Origin: Sporobacter termitidis DSM 10068
GTDB lineage: Bacteria > Bacillota > Clostridia > Oscillospirales > Oscillospiraceae
DNA length: 64,000 nucleotides
NCBI RefSeq assembly: GCF_900130065.1
Contig: NZ_FQXV01000003.1
Location: forward strand, 274,387-338,386
Direction: 5' to 3'
The position numbers and the translations under genes were made by a program. The notes below the pieces were generated by a model that saw nothing but the letters and a program-made list of their open reading frames with translations, had not been told where the DNA came from and ran no database searches. Shown here piece by piece: positions 1 to 8,413 of the stretch (position 1 is the stretch's first letter; every line of letters starts with the position of its first letter).

Positions 1-806
1 TTATTCCCTTCATCGCGGACTTTGATAATGTCTCCAGCCTTTGGGCGGACAAACGGGCTGAATATACTCTATGCCCCAGCGCGGAATCTAAGAAGACGAT
101 GCTTTCATTGGGGATTCCGGAAGATAAATTACAGCTTGTAGATTTTCCAGTCAGAGAAGCTTTCTGTGATCCGTCTCCTGCCGCTCCAAGAGAAGGGCGC
201 ATTTTGGCTGAAAACGGGGCGGCCATTCTTTTGATCAGCGGAAGTCAGGGGTCCTGGCGCACATTCAAAATGGCCAAGGCCCTTTTAAAAGGCAGTAACT
301 GCCATATATCAGTCATAGCGGGAAACAATGTATCCCTGAAAAAATATTTGGAAAAGAAATTATCGCTTTATATTGGCAGCCGCATCCAGGTTTACGGTTT
401 TACAAAAGATATTAAGAAGCGCATGCTTGAAGCGGATATTCTGATTGTCAGGGCCAGCCCCAATGTGGTAATGGAGGCCGTCACTTTGTGCAAGCCGATC
501 ATTGTCGTTGGTGCATTAAAGGGCCAGGAAGAAAAAAATCCGGAATATATTGTGAAATACAATTTAGGGACTATCTGCGAGAACATTAAGGAACTTCCCA
601 TGGTGGTGTCTGAGCTGCTTTCACAAAATGGAAAAAAGCTCAAAGACATCTATGATAGCCAAATCAGATTTAGAAACCTCCATGCGGCGCAGGATATCGT
701 TGAGTTTGTTACCCGCAATGGCCGTAAAACCGCAGGGGGACGTGCTCGGCGTTCTGAATCCGGCGAAGATACGTTCTGTGTTATGGAAAAAAGTAATGCC
801 AATTAG
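1..806 (+). CDS. Glycosyltransferase, GT28/MGDG-synthase type, 3' part
   Basis: The reading frame is open from base 3, so the gene begins upstream of the window; about 267 residues are visible. The first visible residues (IPFIADFDNVSSLW) resemble the end of an N-terminal acceptor domain. They are followed by a GT28-like C-terminal domain with a SQGSWRTFKMAKAL glycine/serine loop, RASPNVVMEA in the place of the usual GGxxTxxEA sugar-nucleotide motif, and a GQEEKNPEYIV stretch close to the GQE..N motif of processive diacylglycerol glycosyltransferases. Family knowledge suggests transfer of a sugar from a UDP-sugar to a membrane lipid at the inner leaflet. The acceptor cannot be read. It converges on the TetR gene downstream. 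Confidence 0.65.
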   Translation, partial: IPFIADFDNVSSLWADKRAEYTLCPSAESKKTMLSLGIPEDKLQLVDFPVREAFCDPSPAAPREGRILAENGAAILLISGSQGSWRTFKMAKALLKGSNCHISVIAGNNVSLKKYLEKKLSLYIGSRIQVYGFTKDIKKRMLEADILIVRASPNVVMEAVTLCKPIIVVGALKGQEEKNPEYIVKYNLGTICENIKELPMVVSELLSQNGKKLKDIYDSQIRFRNLHAAQDIVEFVTRNGRKTAGGRARRSESGEDTFCVMEKSNAN

Positions 807-877
807 GCGCCTGACGATATTGAAACAGGCCATGCGAAAGGACTGCCCATCAGGCACATACGCATCGCCAGCCTAAT

Positions 878-1456
878 TTATGATGTATAGCTTTTCTCCT
901 TTTGTCTCCGATTTTCCAACTCGTTTTGTATACTGCCGTCAAATACATTGCGCATTTTCTCCAAAAATTCCGAAGGGTCTTCCTTCATGTCGCTGTTTGC
1001 CCAACGAACTATAAAGGCAACGAAAGCCGTAGCAAAAAACGAGGTGATAAACTCCCATTTATCATATTCCGCTTCTATATCGACTGCACCCTCAATTGCA
1101 GAGATAGAAATGCTCCTTATATATCCATGCAAATATTCCGGAAAAGAATTTTGTCCGCTGGTGTTGAGCGCATTTCTGTAGAAGGTTTTGTTTTGCTGCA
1201 TATAACAGCATAGATCCCTTAGTCCGTCCGTCCAAGACGCAAATACATCATCGGTCGTGATGATGCGGGCTGTTTCGGTATAGTAAATCCAATTCATAAG
1301 ATCATATTTGTCCTTGAAATGGTAATAGAAGGACTGCCTTGCCAAACCGCAGCCCCGAACGATGTCGGCCACATTGATTTTACTGAAATCTTTTTCTGCC
1401 ATCAGCTTTTTCAAAGAATTTGCAAGCGTCATTTTAGTTACATTCGCATCAGGCAT
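878..1456 (-). CDS. TetR/AcrR-family regulator (DhaS-like)
   Basis: 192 residues. The N-terminal helix-turn-helix lies at about residues 8-55 (KINVADIVRGCGLARQSFYYHF), typical of TetR_N. The C-terminal half resembles the TetR_C_8 type seen in dihydroxyacetone-kinase regulators (DhaS-like), but no dha gene is visible here. The ATG at 1456 follows a perfect AAAGGAGG with six bases between. A long palindrome (1512-1546) lies about 55 bases upstream and is a candidate operator. The target genes are unknown: the gene converges with the glycosyltransferase and diverges from a lipoprotein gene 400 bases away. Confidence 0.85.
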   Translation of the reverse strand: MPDANVTKMTLANSLKKLMAEKDFSKINVADIVRGCGLARQSFYYHFKDKYDLMNWIYYTETARIITTDDVFASWTDGLRDLCCYMQQNKTFYRNALNTSGQNSFPEYLHGYIRSISISAIEGAVDIEAEYDKWEFITSFFATAFVAFIVRWANSDMKEDPSEFLEKMRNVFDGSIQNELENRRQKEKSYTS

Positions 1457-1511
1457 TACAGGCCTCCTTTGGCTTAATTCCGCTGACTAACCCATTTCCA
1501 ATTAAACAGAC

Positions 1512-1546
1512 ATGCTCGCGGTTAATATAACATTAGCCGCGAGCAT
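1512..1546. promoter_or_regulatory. 35-bp inverted repeat upstream of the TetR gene
   Basis: Arms of 15 bases (1512-1526 and 1532-1546, starting ATGCTCGCGG and ending CCGCGAGCAT) surround a 5-base centre, with one G-T type mismatch. There is no T-tract, so an operator for the adjacent TetR regulator is more likely than a terminator. The rest of the 1457-1868 gap shows no clear coding signal. Confidence 0.45.
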
Positions 1547-1868
1547 ATTATACCATATTCTTAGCCGGCTTTATGAGTAATAATACTCAATCGGTTTTGG
1601 CACACTGGCACATATATTGTAAAGGTATTGGAATTGCAGTCCGTAAACGGTTAAATGTCAGATTGGTGTCTTAGCGGTTTGCCGATACTTTTTGCAACTT
1701 ACGACAATCTAATATTTTACTTCTTGGGGCAGTATTACTGTTTATAGCACGGGTTTACTAAGGGCTTTCTTTCTTCTTGATTCCTGTTATACTTAAGTAG
1801 ACGTGTAAAGGCCCATTGACTTGCCCCCGATATTGCTAATATCGTTACAATATTCATGGGTGATATGT

Positions 1869-3032
1869 ATGCAAACAACCAGAGTTCTTCTACTTTTACT
1901 TGCTATGACGCTTGGTCTTTTGACCTTATCGGGCTGCAACTCCATCAGTCCCGGACCGTCTGGCGGCTCAGCCTCCGACGCAGGCGACGTTAAATCAACC
2001 GGCACGCAGCCTTCCTCAGACGGCAGGGTTTACACACTGACCGTCCAGAATCATGATCCTGCCACCAGCATCTGCGGACAGTATGTCGAAGCGTGGGGAA
2101 AGGTGGTCGAGGATGCTTCCGGCGGACGCATCAAGTTCCTCTACTTCCACGGCGGTTCCCTCGTCAACGCGGATGGCGCCGTTAACGCCGTTTTAAGCGA
2201 CACGGCTGATATCTGCTGGAGCGCCGCGTCTATATATTCCGGCCAATTCCCGATCTCCGAGTTCATTCAGCTTCCGCTGTCCGGCATCACCTGCGCACGT
2301 ATGGGCTGCGATGTGATGCAGGATATGTTCAGGGAAATTCCGGCCTTCCAGGCTGAATACAGCAGCTTTAAGATCATCATGCTCGGGAGCTGTACATACG
2401 CCCCTATCAGTACAACCGATAAGAAGCTGGAAACCGTCGGCGATATCCAAGGTCTGCGCATCCGCGCCCCCGGTTCAACCTGTGCCCTGTGGTGCAGCTC
2501 CGTCGGGATGAGCCCTTTGACGGTTGCCACTCCCGACACGAATGATATGCTGGAAAAAGGCGTCATTGAAGGCTGCCTGAACGACTGGCATAATATATCG
2601 GCCGGCAAGCTTTACAAAAATTTTAATTATATCATGGATTTTCCAACGCCCGGCTCTCCGATCTTCATGCTGATGAACAAGAAAAAGTACGCGTCCCTGC
2701 CGGCCGATCTGCAAGCCGTCATCGACCGGTATTCGGGCGGATACGCCTCGACGATGGCCGGTATCTATTGGGATTCAACCCGCGCGTGGATCTATGATCA
2801 CGCCAAAGAGTACGGTATTGAAATTTACCAGCCGTCCAATGCGCTGTACACATATTTCACCAGCAGCGCAGTCCGGGAGAAGGTTCATACGCAGTATGTC
2901 GAATACCTGAACGGCTTCGGTCTTGACGGGAAAGCTATTTACGACAAATGCATGGAAATCGTTTCCCGGTATTCCTCCAAGTATGCTGATCCCTGGGACA
3001 AGAGCGTCAGCATTGACGATTTCAAGGGCTGA
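1869..3032 (+). CDS. TRAP-type C4-dicarboxylate-like substrate-binding lipoprotein (DctP family)
   Basis: 387 residues from the ATG at 1869; a TTG start at 1821 would only lengthen the leader. Hydrophobic signal with lipobox LTLSGC, so a membrane-anchored extracellular lipoprotein. The body has the DctP pattern: a VEAWGKVVEDASGGRIK-like N-lobe, a GLRIRAPGS segment carrying the family arginine, and a closing helix-rich C-lobe. TRAP receptors capture organic or sugar acids and hand them to a DctQM membrane pair. No DctQ or DctM gene lies nearby: the next genes are a convergent two-component system. It is therefore an orphan receptor or a sensor accessory; substrate unknown. Confidence 0.8.
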   Translation: MQTTRVLLLLLAMTLGLLTLSGCNSISPGPSGGSASDAGDVKSTGTQPSSDGRVYTLTVQNHDPATSICGQYVEAWGKVVEDASGGRIKFLYFHGGSLVNADGAVNAVLSDTADICWSAASIYSGQFPISEFIQLPLSGITCARMGCDVMQDMFREIPAFQAEYSSFKIIMLGSCTYAPISTTDKKLETVGDIQGLRIRAPGSTCALWCSSVGMSPLTVATPDTNDMLEKGVIEGCLNDWHNISAGKLYKNFNYIMDFPTPGSPIFMLMNKKKYASLPADLQAVIDRYSGGYASTMAGIYWDSTRAWIYDHAKEYGIEIYQPSNALYTYFTSSAVREKVHTQYVEYLNGFGLDGKAIYDKCMEIVSRYSSKYADPWDKSVSIDDFKG

Positions 3033-3101
3033 GATAATCAAGTCCGCCTGACTTGACCTTCGGACCTGATGCAACGCCCGGTAAATCGCGCGTATAAAAT
3101 C

Positions 3102-3138
3102 GCAGGCTGCGCCAAAATCGCGCAGCCTGCTCTTATTT
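3102..3138 (+). terminator. Terminator between convergent genes
   Basis: Ten-base arms (GCAGGCTGCG at 3102-3111, CGCAGCCTGC at 3121-3130) followed by TCTTATTTT. It serves the TRAP receptor gene and lies ahead of the oppositely directed response-regulator stop. Confidence 0.7.
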
Positions 3139-3162
3139 TGAACTTCGAAATGCAATGAAGCC

Positions 3163-3822
3163 TTATTTCAGAATTTTTGATAAATAGACGGCGAGCGTTG
3201 CCCGGTCACGGACGTCAGTTTTATCATAGATCTTTGATACATAGTTTTTGACTGTACCTTTCGTAAGAAATAGCCGCTCGGCTATTTCACAATTTGTAGC
3301 GCCTGCTGCCAGCAGACGGCATATATCAAGTTCACGTCCTGTCATTTCCTGGAGAAAAATTCTGCTGGCTTCGGAGCGCGCCTCAGGCGGCTGAACCTTC
3401 CCCATATAGGCCGCCAATGCGGACATCACCTTGTTATCCAGCGTACTCTGCCCTTCCAGCACGCTCCGCACGGCGTTTACCAGAGCCTCACGGCCGGCGT
3501 CCTTCAGGATATACCCGTCTGCGCCGTTTTGAATCGCGGAGATGATATTTTTCTCATCATAGAAGGTTGTCAGCACTAAAACCTTAATATGACTGTACCG
3601 CGCCCGCAGTTCCCGAATGAGCTCAAGCCCGTCCATGCCGACCATTCTGAGATCAACCAATGCAATATCGGCATTGCGGTTTTCAAGAATCGTCAGCGCT
3701 GCGGCGCCATTCGTCGCCGTTCCCACGACTTGAAAGTCATCTTCCATAAAAAAGATGAGCTCGAGACTCTCCAGCAGAAGCGGCTCGTCGTCTACCAGAA
3801 TAAGCTTCGCAGTCTCTTTCAC
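3163..3822 (-). CDS. NarL/LuxR-type response regulator
   Basis: 219 residues. The GTG start at 3822 is chosen because AGGAGG lies nine bases upstream; the frame is open a little further 5'. The receiver domain has the acidic pair D11-D12, phospho-acceptor D57 in ALVDLRMVG and the conserved lysine in GYILKDAG. The C-terminal LuxR helix-turn-helix (about 155-215) reads TGRELDICRLLAAGATNCEI and LTKGTVKNYVSKI. The start lies one base beyond the kinase stop, so the two are translationally coupled. The likely target site is the GTGA-YTWCR-GTCAC palindrome upstream of both this operon and the ABC importer (inference). Confidence 0.92.
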   Translation of the reverse strand: MKETAKLILVDDEPLLLESLELIFFMEDDFQVVGTATNGAAALTILENRNADIALVDLRMVGMDGLELIRELRARYSHIKVLVLTTFYDEKNIISAIQNGADGYILKDAGREALVNAVRSVLEGQSTLDNKVMSALAAYMGKVQPPEARSEASRIFLQEMTGRELDICRLLAAGATNCEIAERLFLTKGTVKNYVSKIYDKTDVRDRATLAVYLSKILK

Positions 3823-3823
3823 G

Positions 3824-5101
3824 TTAATAAGCCTCCTCAATCGGAAGCCAGATTGTCACGGTAACCCCCGGCCCGCTTTTAAAAGTCATATGGCCGCCGT
3901 TGGCTTTCAGGTACGCGTCGATTTTCTTTAGCCCGAAGCCCTTGTTTTCTCCCGACTCGGGCGGCGGCTTTCCGTTGCCGTTATCGGCTGTCACCATTTC
4001 AATATAATCGCTGACGATACTGATGTTCAAAGTCACATCGCCCGCTTTCCCATGCTTGACGCTGTTTGTCAGGCACTCCTGCGCGGCACCATACAGGAAA
4101 CGAGCCTGTTCCGCGTTGATGCTCATGCCAAGGATATCTCTGGGCATATCGCCAAAATTATTGTGAATACGCACATTGGCGTCCATTTCGAATTGCCGGA
4201 GACAAATGGTCAGCGTTTTCACAAGATCCCCCAGAGATACCGAGGTGTCCCGGCTATCCACAAGCCGGACGCTGTCCCTGATCACCTGGAGGCTCTCCCG
4301 CATACGCTCCCCGGCTACCGCCACCTTGGCGTCAGCCATTTCTGTGCTGACGCTACGGATGGCCTCCGCCGCCTCAATGGCCATGATCGCCGCGGTGATC
4401 GTGTGCCCGACACTGTTATGTATATCGCGGCTTATTTTCTCCCGCTCTTCATAACGGGTGACCTTTTCGGTCATGGAATTTCGCAGCTCCAACAGCTCCT
4501 TTTCCTGAGTCACGCGGTGGATATTGAGCATGAGGTCGGATGTTCTGGTGCTGAGTATCCAAAATACGACCGCAAAACACAGGTAAATAAAGATTCTGGG
4601 CAGCGCGGCAAACTGAATAATATTTCTGATTCCTTTGAACGGTTCAAGGATCTGCGCAAACATAATGAAATTGCTGAGGATATGAGAAAAAAAGATATTG
4701 ACTACCGATTCCGCGCAAACCACGGTCATAAGGCGCTTGTTATAATACAGTGCCGCCACCACCGTCGGGAAAATCAGGATCAGCATCAATTGAAAAGTAA
4801 AAGCCGCATAACACAGTCCCGAAGCAATGACCGAGCAGGTCAGCACGGCGTATTTGACCCACGGCTCCTTTATGCCAAGCACATCAACAATTAGCGTCGG
4901 CAGAAGAAGCGGGGCAAGAATCAGAGCCAGCATCCGTCCGAGTGTAAAGCCCGGCACGTACATCACATAGTATTTGCACAAAATACCGATCAGTATCATG
5001 ATATAAAGCTCAATGCGAGATACTCTGGACGCAAGGAGATTGACCGCCGCTTCGTTTTTTTTCAGCAGCTCTCTGTAAGCTTCCAAAATATAACACCACA
5101 C
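3824..5101 (-). CDS. Sensor histidine kinase, HisKA_3 (DesK/NarX-like)
   Basis: 425 residues from a GTG at 5101 with a weak ribosome site, so the exact start is uncertain. Five or so membrane segments lie between residues 33 and 185, followed by a coiled linker (190-220). The HisKA_3 phospho-acceptor is H228 in ISRDIHNSVGHT. The HATPase_c domain has an N-box ECLTNSVKHG and a G-box ADNGNGKPPP / NKGFGLKKI. There is no large extracellular domain, so the signal is probably read within the membrane. It phosphorylates the regulator encoded directly downstream. Confidence 0.9.
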   Translation of the reverse strand: MWCYILEAYRELLKKNEAAVNLLASRVSRIELYIMILIGILCKYYVMYVPGFTLGRMLALILAPLLLPTLIVDVLGIKEPWVKYAVLTCSVIASGLCYAAFTFQLMLILIFPTVVAALYYNKRLMTVVCAESVVNIFFSHILSNFIMFAQILEPFKGIRNIIQFAALPRIFIYLCFAVVFWILSTRTSDLMLNIHRVTQEKELLELRNSMTEKVTRYEEREKISRDIHNSVGHTITAAIMAIEAAEAIRSVSTEMADAKVAVAGERMRESLQVIRDSVRLVDSRDTSVSLGDLVKTLTICLRQFEMDANVRIHNNFGDMPRDILGMSINAEQARFLYGAAQECLTNSVKHGKAGDVTLNISIVSDYIEMVTADNGNGKPPPESGENKGFGLKKIDAYLKANGGHMTFKSGPGVTVTIWLPIEEAY

Positions 5102-5177
5102 AGTCTCAAATATAATATTGAGTCAAGGCTTCCCGCTGAAGACTTAGTCTGGGTGTCAACGCTGATTGATGATTATT

Positions 5178-5220
5178 ATTGTATCTTCCTTGTCTCCCAT
5201 GTTCAAGTGATTTCAGTCAC
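5178..5220 (-). promoter_or_regulatory. Candidate promoter and operator of the two-component operon
   Basis: The palindrome GTGATTTCAGTCAC (5207-5220) lies upstream of a minus-strand TACAAT -10 (5183-5178). Its centre would be near -42, the class II activator position. A close copy (GTGACTACGGTCAC) lies ahead of the ABC importer at 6001. No gene is evident in the rest of 5102-5450. Confidence 0.5.
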
Positions 5221-5450
5221 AAAAATGTTTGCCGGTGCGTTCGGTGCTGCGCACGTTTTTTTCTGTTTTTTGCCGCTCCGAGACACTTATTCCAAATCAT
5301 TCAGCACTTGACGCTATGATAATATTATGTTATCATGCAATAAGTATCATTAATCATTTTATCAAATATGACGGCAATCCTTACAGGTACAAAACCGTCT
5401 ATAACACTGCAGCATCATAGATTTGGGATGACGAAAAGGATGCGATTTTT

Positions 5451-5774
5451 ATGTGTCAAGCTGACCCCGGGCTTCGGGATAACCCGAATCTTCAAACATT
5501 CAATATTATGTGTTTATGTAAGAAGGCTGATCCTTTTCATTACGATAAAAGCGCAGATCGGACCGCGTTGCACAATTGGTTTACCCGAAATCTATTAACA
5601 GTGGAGAAGTACGAGAAAAAGGCAAAAACAGACGATCTGATTTTTTATTCTCTGATAATCACGGCACATTTTGAACCAAGTATACCATATATTAAAAAGG
5701 GTCTTATTTCATTGTTCGACTGCCTGGGCTACAATAAAGAAGTCATAACTTTTAATAAAGAAGATATACTTTAA
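5451..5774 (+). CDS. Hypothetical small protein
   Basis: 107 codons from ATG 5451, preceded by AAAGGA about ten bases upstream. The product is cysteine-containing near its N-terminus (three Cys in the first 25 residues) and otherwise mixed alpha-helical, with no signal peptide and no family I recognise. A strong terminator hairpin starts 35 bases after the stop, which supports a transcribed unit. It sits between the two-component system and the importer it probably controls. It may be a genuine small gene or a chance reading frame; I lean slightly to real. Confidence 0.4.
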   Translation: MCQADPGLRDNPNLQTFNIMCLCKKADPFHYDKSADRTALHNWFTRNLLTVEKYEKKAKTDDLIFYSLIITAHFEPSIPYIKKGLISLFDCLGYNKEVITFNKEDIL

Positions 5775-5808
5775 AAACCGGCAGGTGCATAAACCGTTTC
5801 GGAGGATT

Positions 5809-5853
5809 AAAAATACCGCGGATTACCCTTTCAGGGCGATTCGCGGTATTTTT
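5809..5853 (+). terminator. Strong hairpin terminator
   Basis: Arms AAAAATACCGCG (5809-5820) and CGCGGTATTTTT (5842-5853), with a second small CCCTTTCAGGG stem in the loop. Because of its A and T tracts it can work in both directions. It ends the small ORF at 5451-5774. Confidence 0.7.
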
Positions 5854-6000
5854 AATGTTATGGGAAGGCTTTGGAGTTCTGTTTGCCCTTCTTTACATGT
5901 CCCCAGATTGATTATCGACGCTTCATCGTCAGGCGCACATGAAATGATCATATTCCACAAAAACGCCGACAAAAGATTGTAACCGCAGTCCTGTTAAGTT

Positions 6001-6044
6001 GTGACTACGGTCACTTCCCATTGCTGTGGAACCCCCGTTATAAT
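6001..6044 (+). promoter_or_regulatory. Candidate activator site and promoter of the ABC importer
   Basis: The palindrome GTGACTACGGTCAC (6001-6014) is followed by TATAAT (6039-6044) with no good -35 box at the proper spacing. This is what an activator-dependent class II promoter looks like: the palindrome centre falls about 43 bases before the expected start. The same motif precedes the two-component operon (5207-5220). Confidence 0.55.
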
Positions 6045-6093
6045 TCTTCTCGGTATAATTAATATACCGGAATCTATCTAAGGGGGATAATTT

Positions 6094-7269
6094 GTGAAAA
6101 AGGTATATTCAATCATCGCATTGGTACTCGTGCTCGCATGTATCACCTCTCTTGCCGCTTGCGGAGGGACTTCCGGACCGGCAGCATTGACGAGTGGCGG
6201 GGCTTCCGCATCAGCATCATCGGACGGAGGGGCTTCCGCAGGGACGAAAGCATATCACATTGGTGTAAACGTCTGGGGCACCGCGCCGGTTCTTGCAGCT
6301 TATGGGGATGAGGAGGAATACGCCATCAAGGCAATCGGCATGACGGATGACCGCGCGAGCGACGACAACAATGCCGATAAAGAGCTGCAGAATATTCAAA
6401 ACTTCATCTCGGCCGGCGTGGACGGTCTGTGCATCCAGGGTGCGGGAGCGACGACGGTTCCGCAGATGGGTACTGAAGCCAAAAACGCGAAGGTTCCCTT
6501 TGTGCTGAGTATCTTCACGGGTACGGAGGATGTCCGCGCAGAGCTCGTCAAATCGAACGAGTATTACATGGGTGCCGTCGCATCCGACCTTCAGGCGGAC
6601 GGACGCATTCTCGCCGAAAAAGCGCTTGCCGACGGCTGCAAGACTGCGTGCATCATCGGCGGCAACATCGGCGACCTCAATATGGACAACCGCTCAAAGG
6701 GCTTTACAGATGGATTTAAGGCAGGCGGCGGCACAATCCTCGCGGAGGAGCGCTGCACCGACAATAGCGGGGCGTTGGCGAAGGCTTCGAGTATGCTCTC
6801 CGCAAACAAGGAGGTCAATTGCATCTATATTATGGTCGGCGACTATGTCGAGGGTACCTTAACCGCGCTTGACACGCTCGGCATCGAGGGCGTAAAGTGC
6901 TACCTCTCCGCCGTAAACGGGGGGAGCGCGAAGTATATCGCGGACGGACAGATCGTTGCGGGAAGCGGCGGCACCACGCTCAGCTGCACCGTTGCTCCGA
7001 CGCTTCTGATGAATGCGCTTGACGGCCACCCCATCAAAGACACAAACGGCCAGGCGCCTTTCTTCCAGATACCCACATCGCTCGTCACAAAGGACAATGT
7101 GGACGCGTATGTCAAGGTATTCTGCGCAGAGGGGGCCCATCCCGTGTCGGCTGACGTACTGAAATCTCTTTGCTACCGTTATAACCCGCAAGTAACATAT
7201 CAGACGTACGTCGATACGATCAAGAACGATCTTACCGTCGACGCCATCATCAAAGCGAGCGGGAAATAA
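6094..7269 (+). CDS. Sugar-type ABC substrate-binding lipoprotein (Peripla_BP_4)
   Basis: 391 residues from a GTG at 6094 with AGGGGGAT ahead of it. Signal peptide with lipobox SLAACG, then a Ser/Gly/Ala-rich linker to about residue 50. The mature part has the RbsB-like fold pattern: NADKELQNIQNFISAGVDG, a repeated G-rich hinge and IGGNIGDLNMDNRSKGF in the second lobe. These proteins bind sugars, autoinducers or nucleoside-like ligands outside the membrane. It is the first gene of a binding protein-permease-ATPase-permease operon. The ligand cannot be told from sequence. Confidence 0.88.
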   Translation: MKKVYSIIALVLVLACITSLAACGGTSGPAALTSGGASASASSDGGASAGTKAYHIGVNVWGTAPVLAAYGDEEEYAIKAIGMTDDRASDDNNADKELQNIQNFISAGVDGLCIQGAGATTVPQMGTEAKNAKVPFVLSIFTGTEDVRAELVKSNEYYMGAVASDLQADGRILAEKALADGCKTACIIGGNIGDLNMDNRSKGFTDGFKAGGGTILAEERCTDNSGALAKASSMLSANKEVNCIYIMVGDYVEGTLTALDTLGIEGVKCYLSAVNGGSAKYIADGQIVAGSGGTTLSCTVAPTLLMNALDGHPIKDTNGQAPFFQIPTSLVTKDNVDAYVKVFCAEGAHPVSADVLKSLCYRYNPQVTYQTYVDTIKNDLTVDAIIKASGK

Positions 7270-7280
7270 GAACTGCTTGT

Positions 7281-7317
7281 GCCGGGCAAGGCCTGCTTGC
7301 AGCAAGCTTTGCCCGGC
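7281..7317 (+). terminator. Intercistronic hairpin (partial terminator)
   Basis: GCCGGGCAA (7281-7289) pairs with TTGCCCGGC (7309-7317), with an inner GCTTGCAGCAAGC stem. There is no run of T. Such hairpins after binding-protein genes usually stabilise the upstream message, giving more receptor than permease. Confidence 0.6.
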
Positions 7318-7417
7318 CCTCTTAGGATGCTATATTAAGCAGTCTCCAGCGACTCTGCCGCCGCTACCATCGGTCCGGGGTTATCGGAGGCTGTCAGAAA
7401 ACTGATGAGGTGACCTT

Positions 7418-8413
7418 ATGCAGCAAAACAGCTTAACCGCTAAGGATACGCGGGGCAGCATGACCGGTACGAAGGCGCAGCTTGTCTTCGCGGGGATAGT
7501 CATCGTCGCGGTGGTGGTGCTCCTCCTCGTGTTCAACCTGCTTGCACACGGCAAATTCCTGGAATGGATGAATATAAAAATCGTACTCGCGAATATGGTC
7601 TACCCGACGTTTATGGCGTGGGGAATGTGCTTCATTTTTGCCTGCGGCTATACCGATATGTCGTGGGGCGCCGTGGTCGTCCTCGCGTCGTTTGGGGTGG
7701 GCGTTTTCGGCAATATGTACGGCCTTGCCGGCGCTCTGATTGCAGGGATCGTCATCGGGACAAGCCTTGTATTCATAAACTTCTGCGTTTTCGCGTTTAC
7801 GAAAATACCGTCGTGGATCGCCAGCCTCAGCCTTGCGATGATTTACGAAGCCGCCGCCGTGGCTCTCTATGTCGGCAGATCGACGGGGTCGCTTGTGGAG
7901 GCTCCGCTGGACAAGAATTTGCGCATACTCGGGCAGCTGCCCTGGAGTATGCTCGTGCTCGCAGCGGGGTTCATTATCATTTACTTTGTATACAACCGCA
8001 CAATCATCGGCTTCAATATCCGCGCTATCGGCGGAAACACTGCTGTCTCGCGTTCCCTCGGCGTGAACGTGAATAAGACGCTTTTGTGGGTCGGGCTTAT
8101 CTGCGGCCTGCTCATAGGCGTCACATCGTTCCTGCAGGAGAGTTATTCGGGTATCACGACAGTCAAGACGGGACTGTCAAGCATATTCCTCATTTTCCAG
8201 CCGCTTGCTATCGCGTTGCTCGCGGATATCATGCAAAAAAAGGTCAATATCGTCATCGCGGTGCCGCTCTGCGCATTTTTGCTGTACTCCTTGTTCAATC
8301 TCCTGACGCTGATGCATGTTCCCTCCGGGACGCTGCAGGAAGCGCTGCTTTGCGCGTTCCTCATTGTGTTCGCCGTTATCGGACAGCGCGGGATTAAGGG
8401 GGTCGTAAAATGA
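7418..8413 (+). CDS. ABC transporter permease 1 (RbsC/MglC-like)
   Basis: 331 residues, about nine to ten hydrophobic segments, matching the BPD_transp_2 family. The coupling region GFNIRAIGGNTAVSRSLGVNV fits the conserved cytoplasmic loop that touches the ATPase. The stop overlaps the ATG of the ATPase gene by four bases, so expression is coupled. Together with the second permease at 9909 it would form the membrane channel for the ligand of the 6094 lipoprotein. Confidence 0.9.
   Translation: MQQNSLTAKDTRGSMTGTKAQLVFAGIVIVAVVVLLLVFNLLAHGKFLEWMNIKIVLANMVYPTFMAWGMCFIFACGYTDMSWGAVVVLASFGVGVFGNMYGLAGALIAGIVIGTSLVFINFCVFAFTKIPSWIASLSLAMIYEAAAVALYVGRSTGSLVEAPLDKNLRILGQLPWSMLVLAAGFIIIYFVYNRTIIGFNIRAIGGNTAVSRSLGVNVNKTLLWVGLICGLLIGVTSFLQESYSGITTVKTGLSSIFLIFQPLAIALLADIMQKKVNIVIAVPLCAFLLYSLFNLLTLMHVPSGTLQEALLCAFLIVFAVIGQRGIKGVVK

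Noticed and set aside
4052..4894. 280-codon plus-strand frame opposite the histidine kinase
   Set aside because: Shadow of the kinase gene, whose H-box and ATP-binding motifs are clear on the minus strand.
5229..5598. Two short plus-strand frames (63 and 76 codons) upstream of and overlapping the small ORF at 5451
   Set aside because: No ribosome site, and they overlap the better supported frame at 5451-5774.
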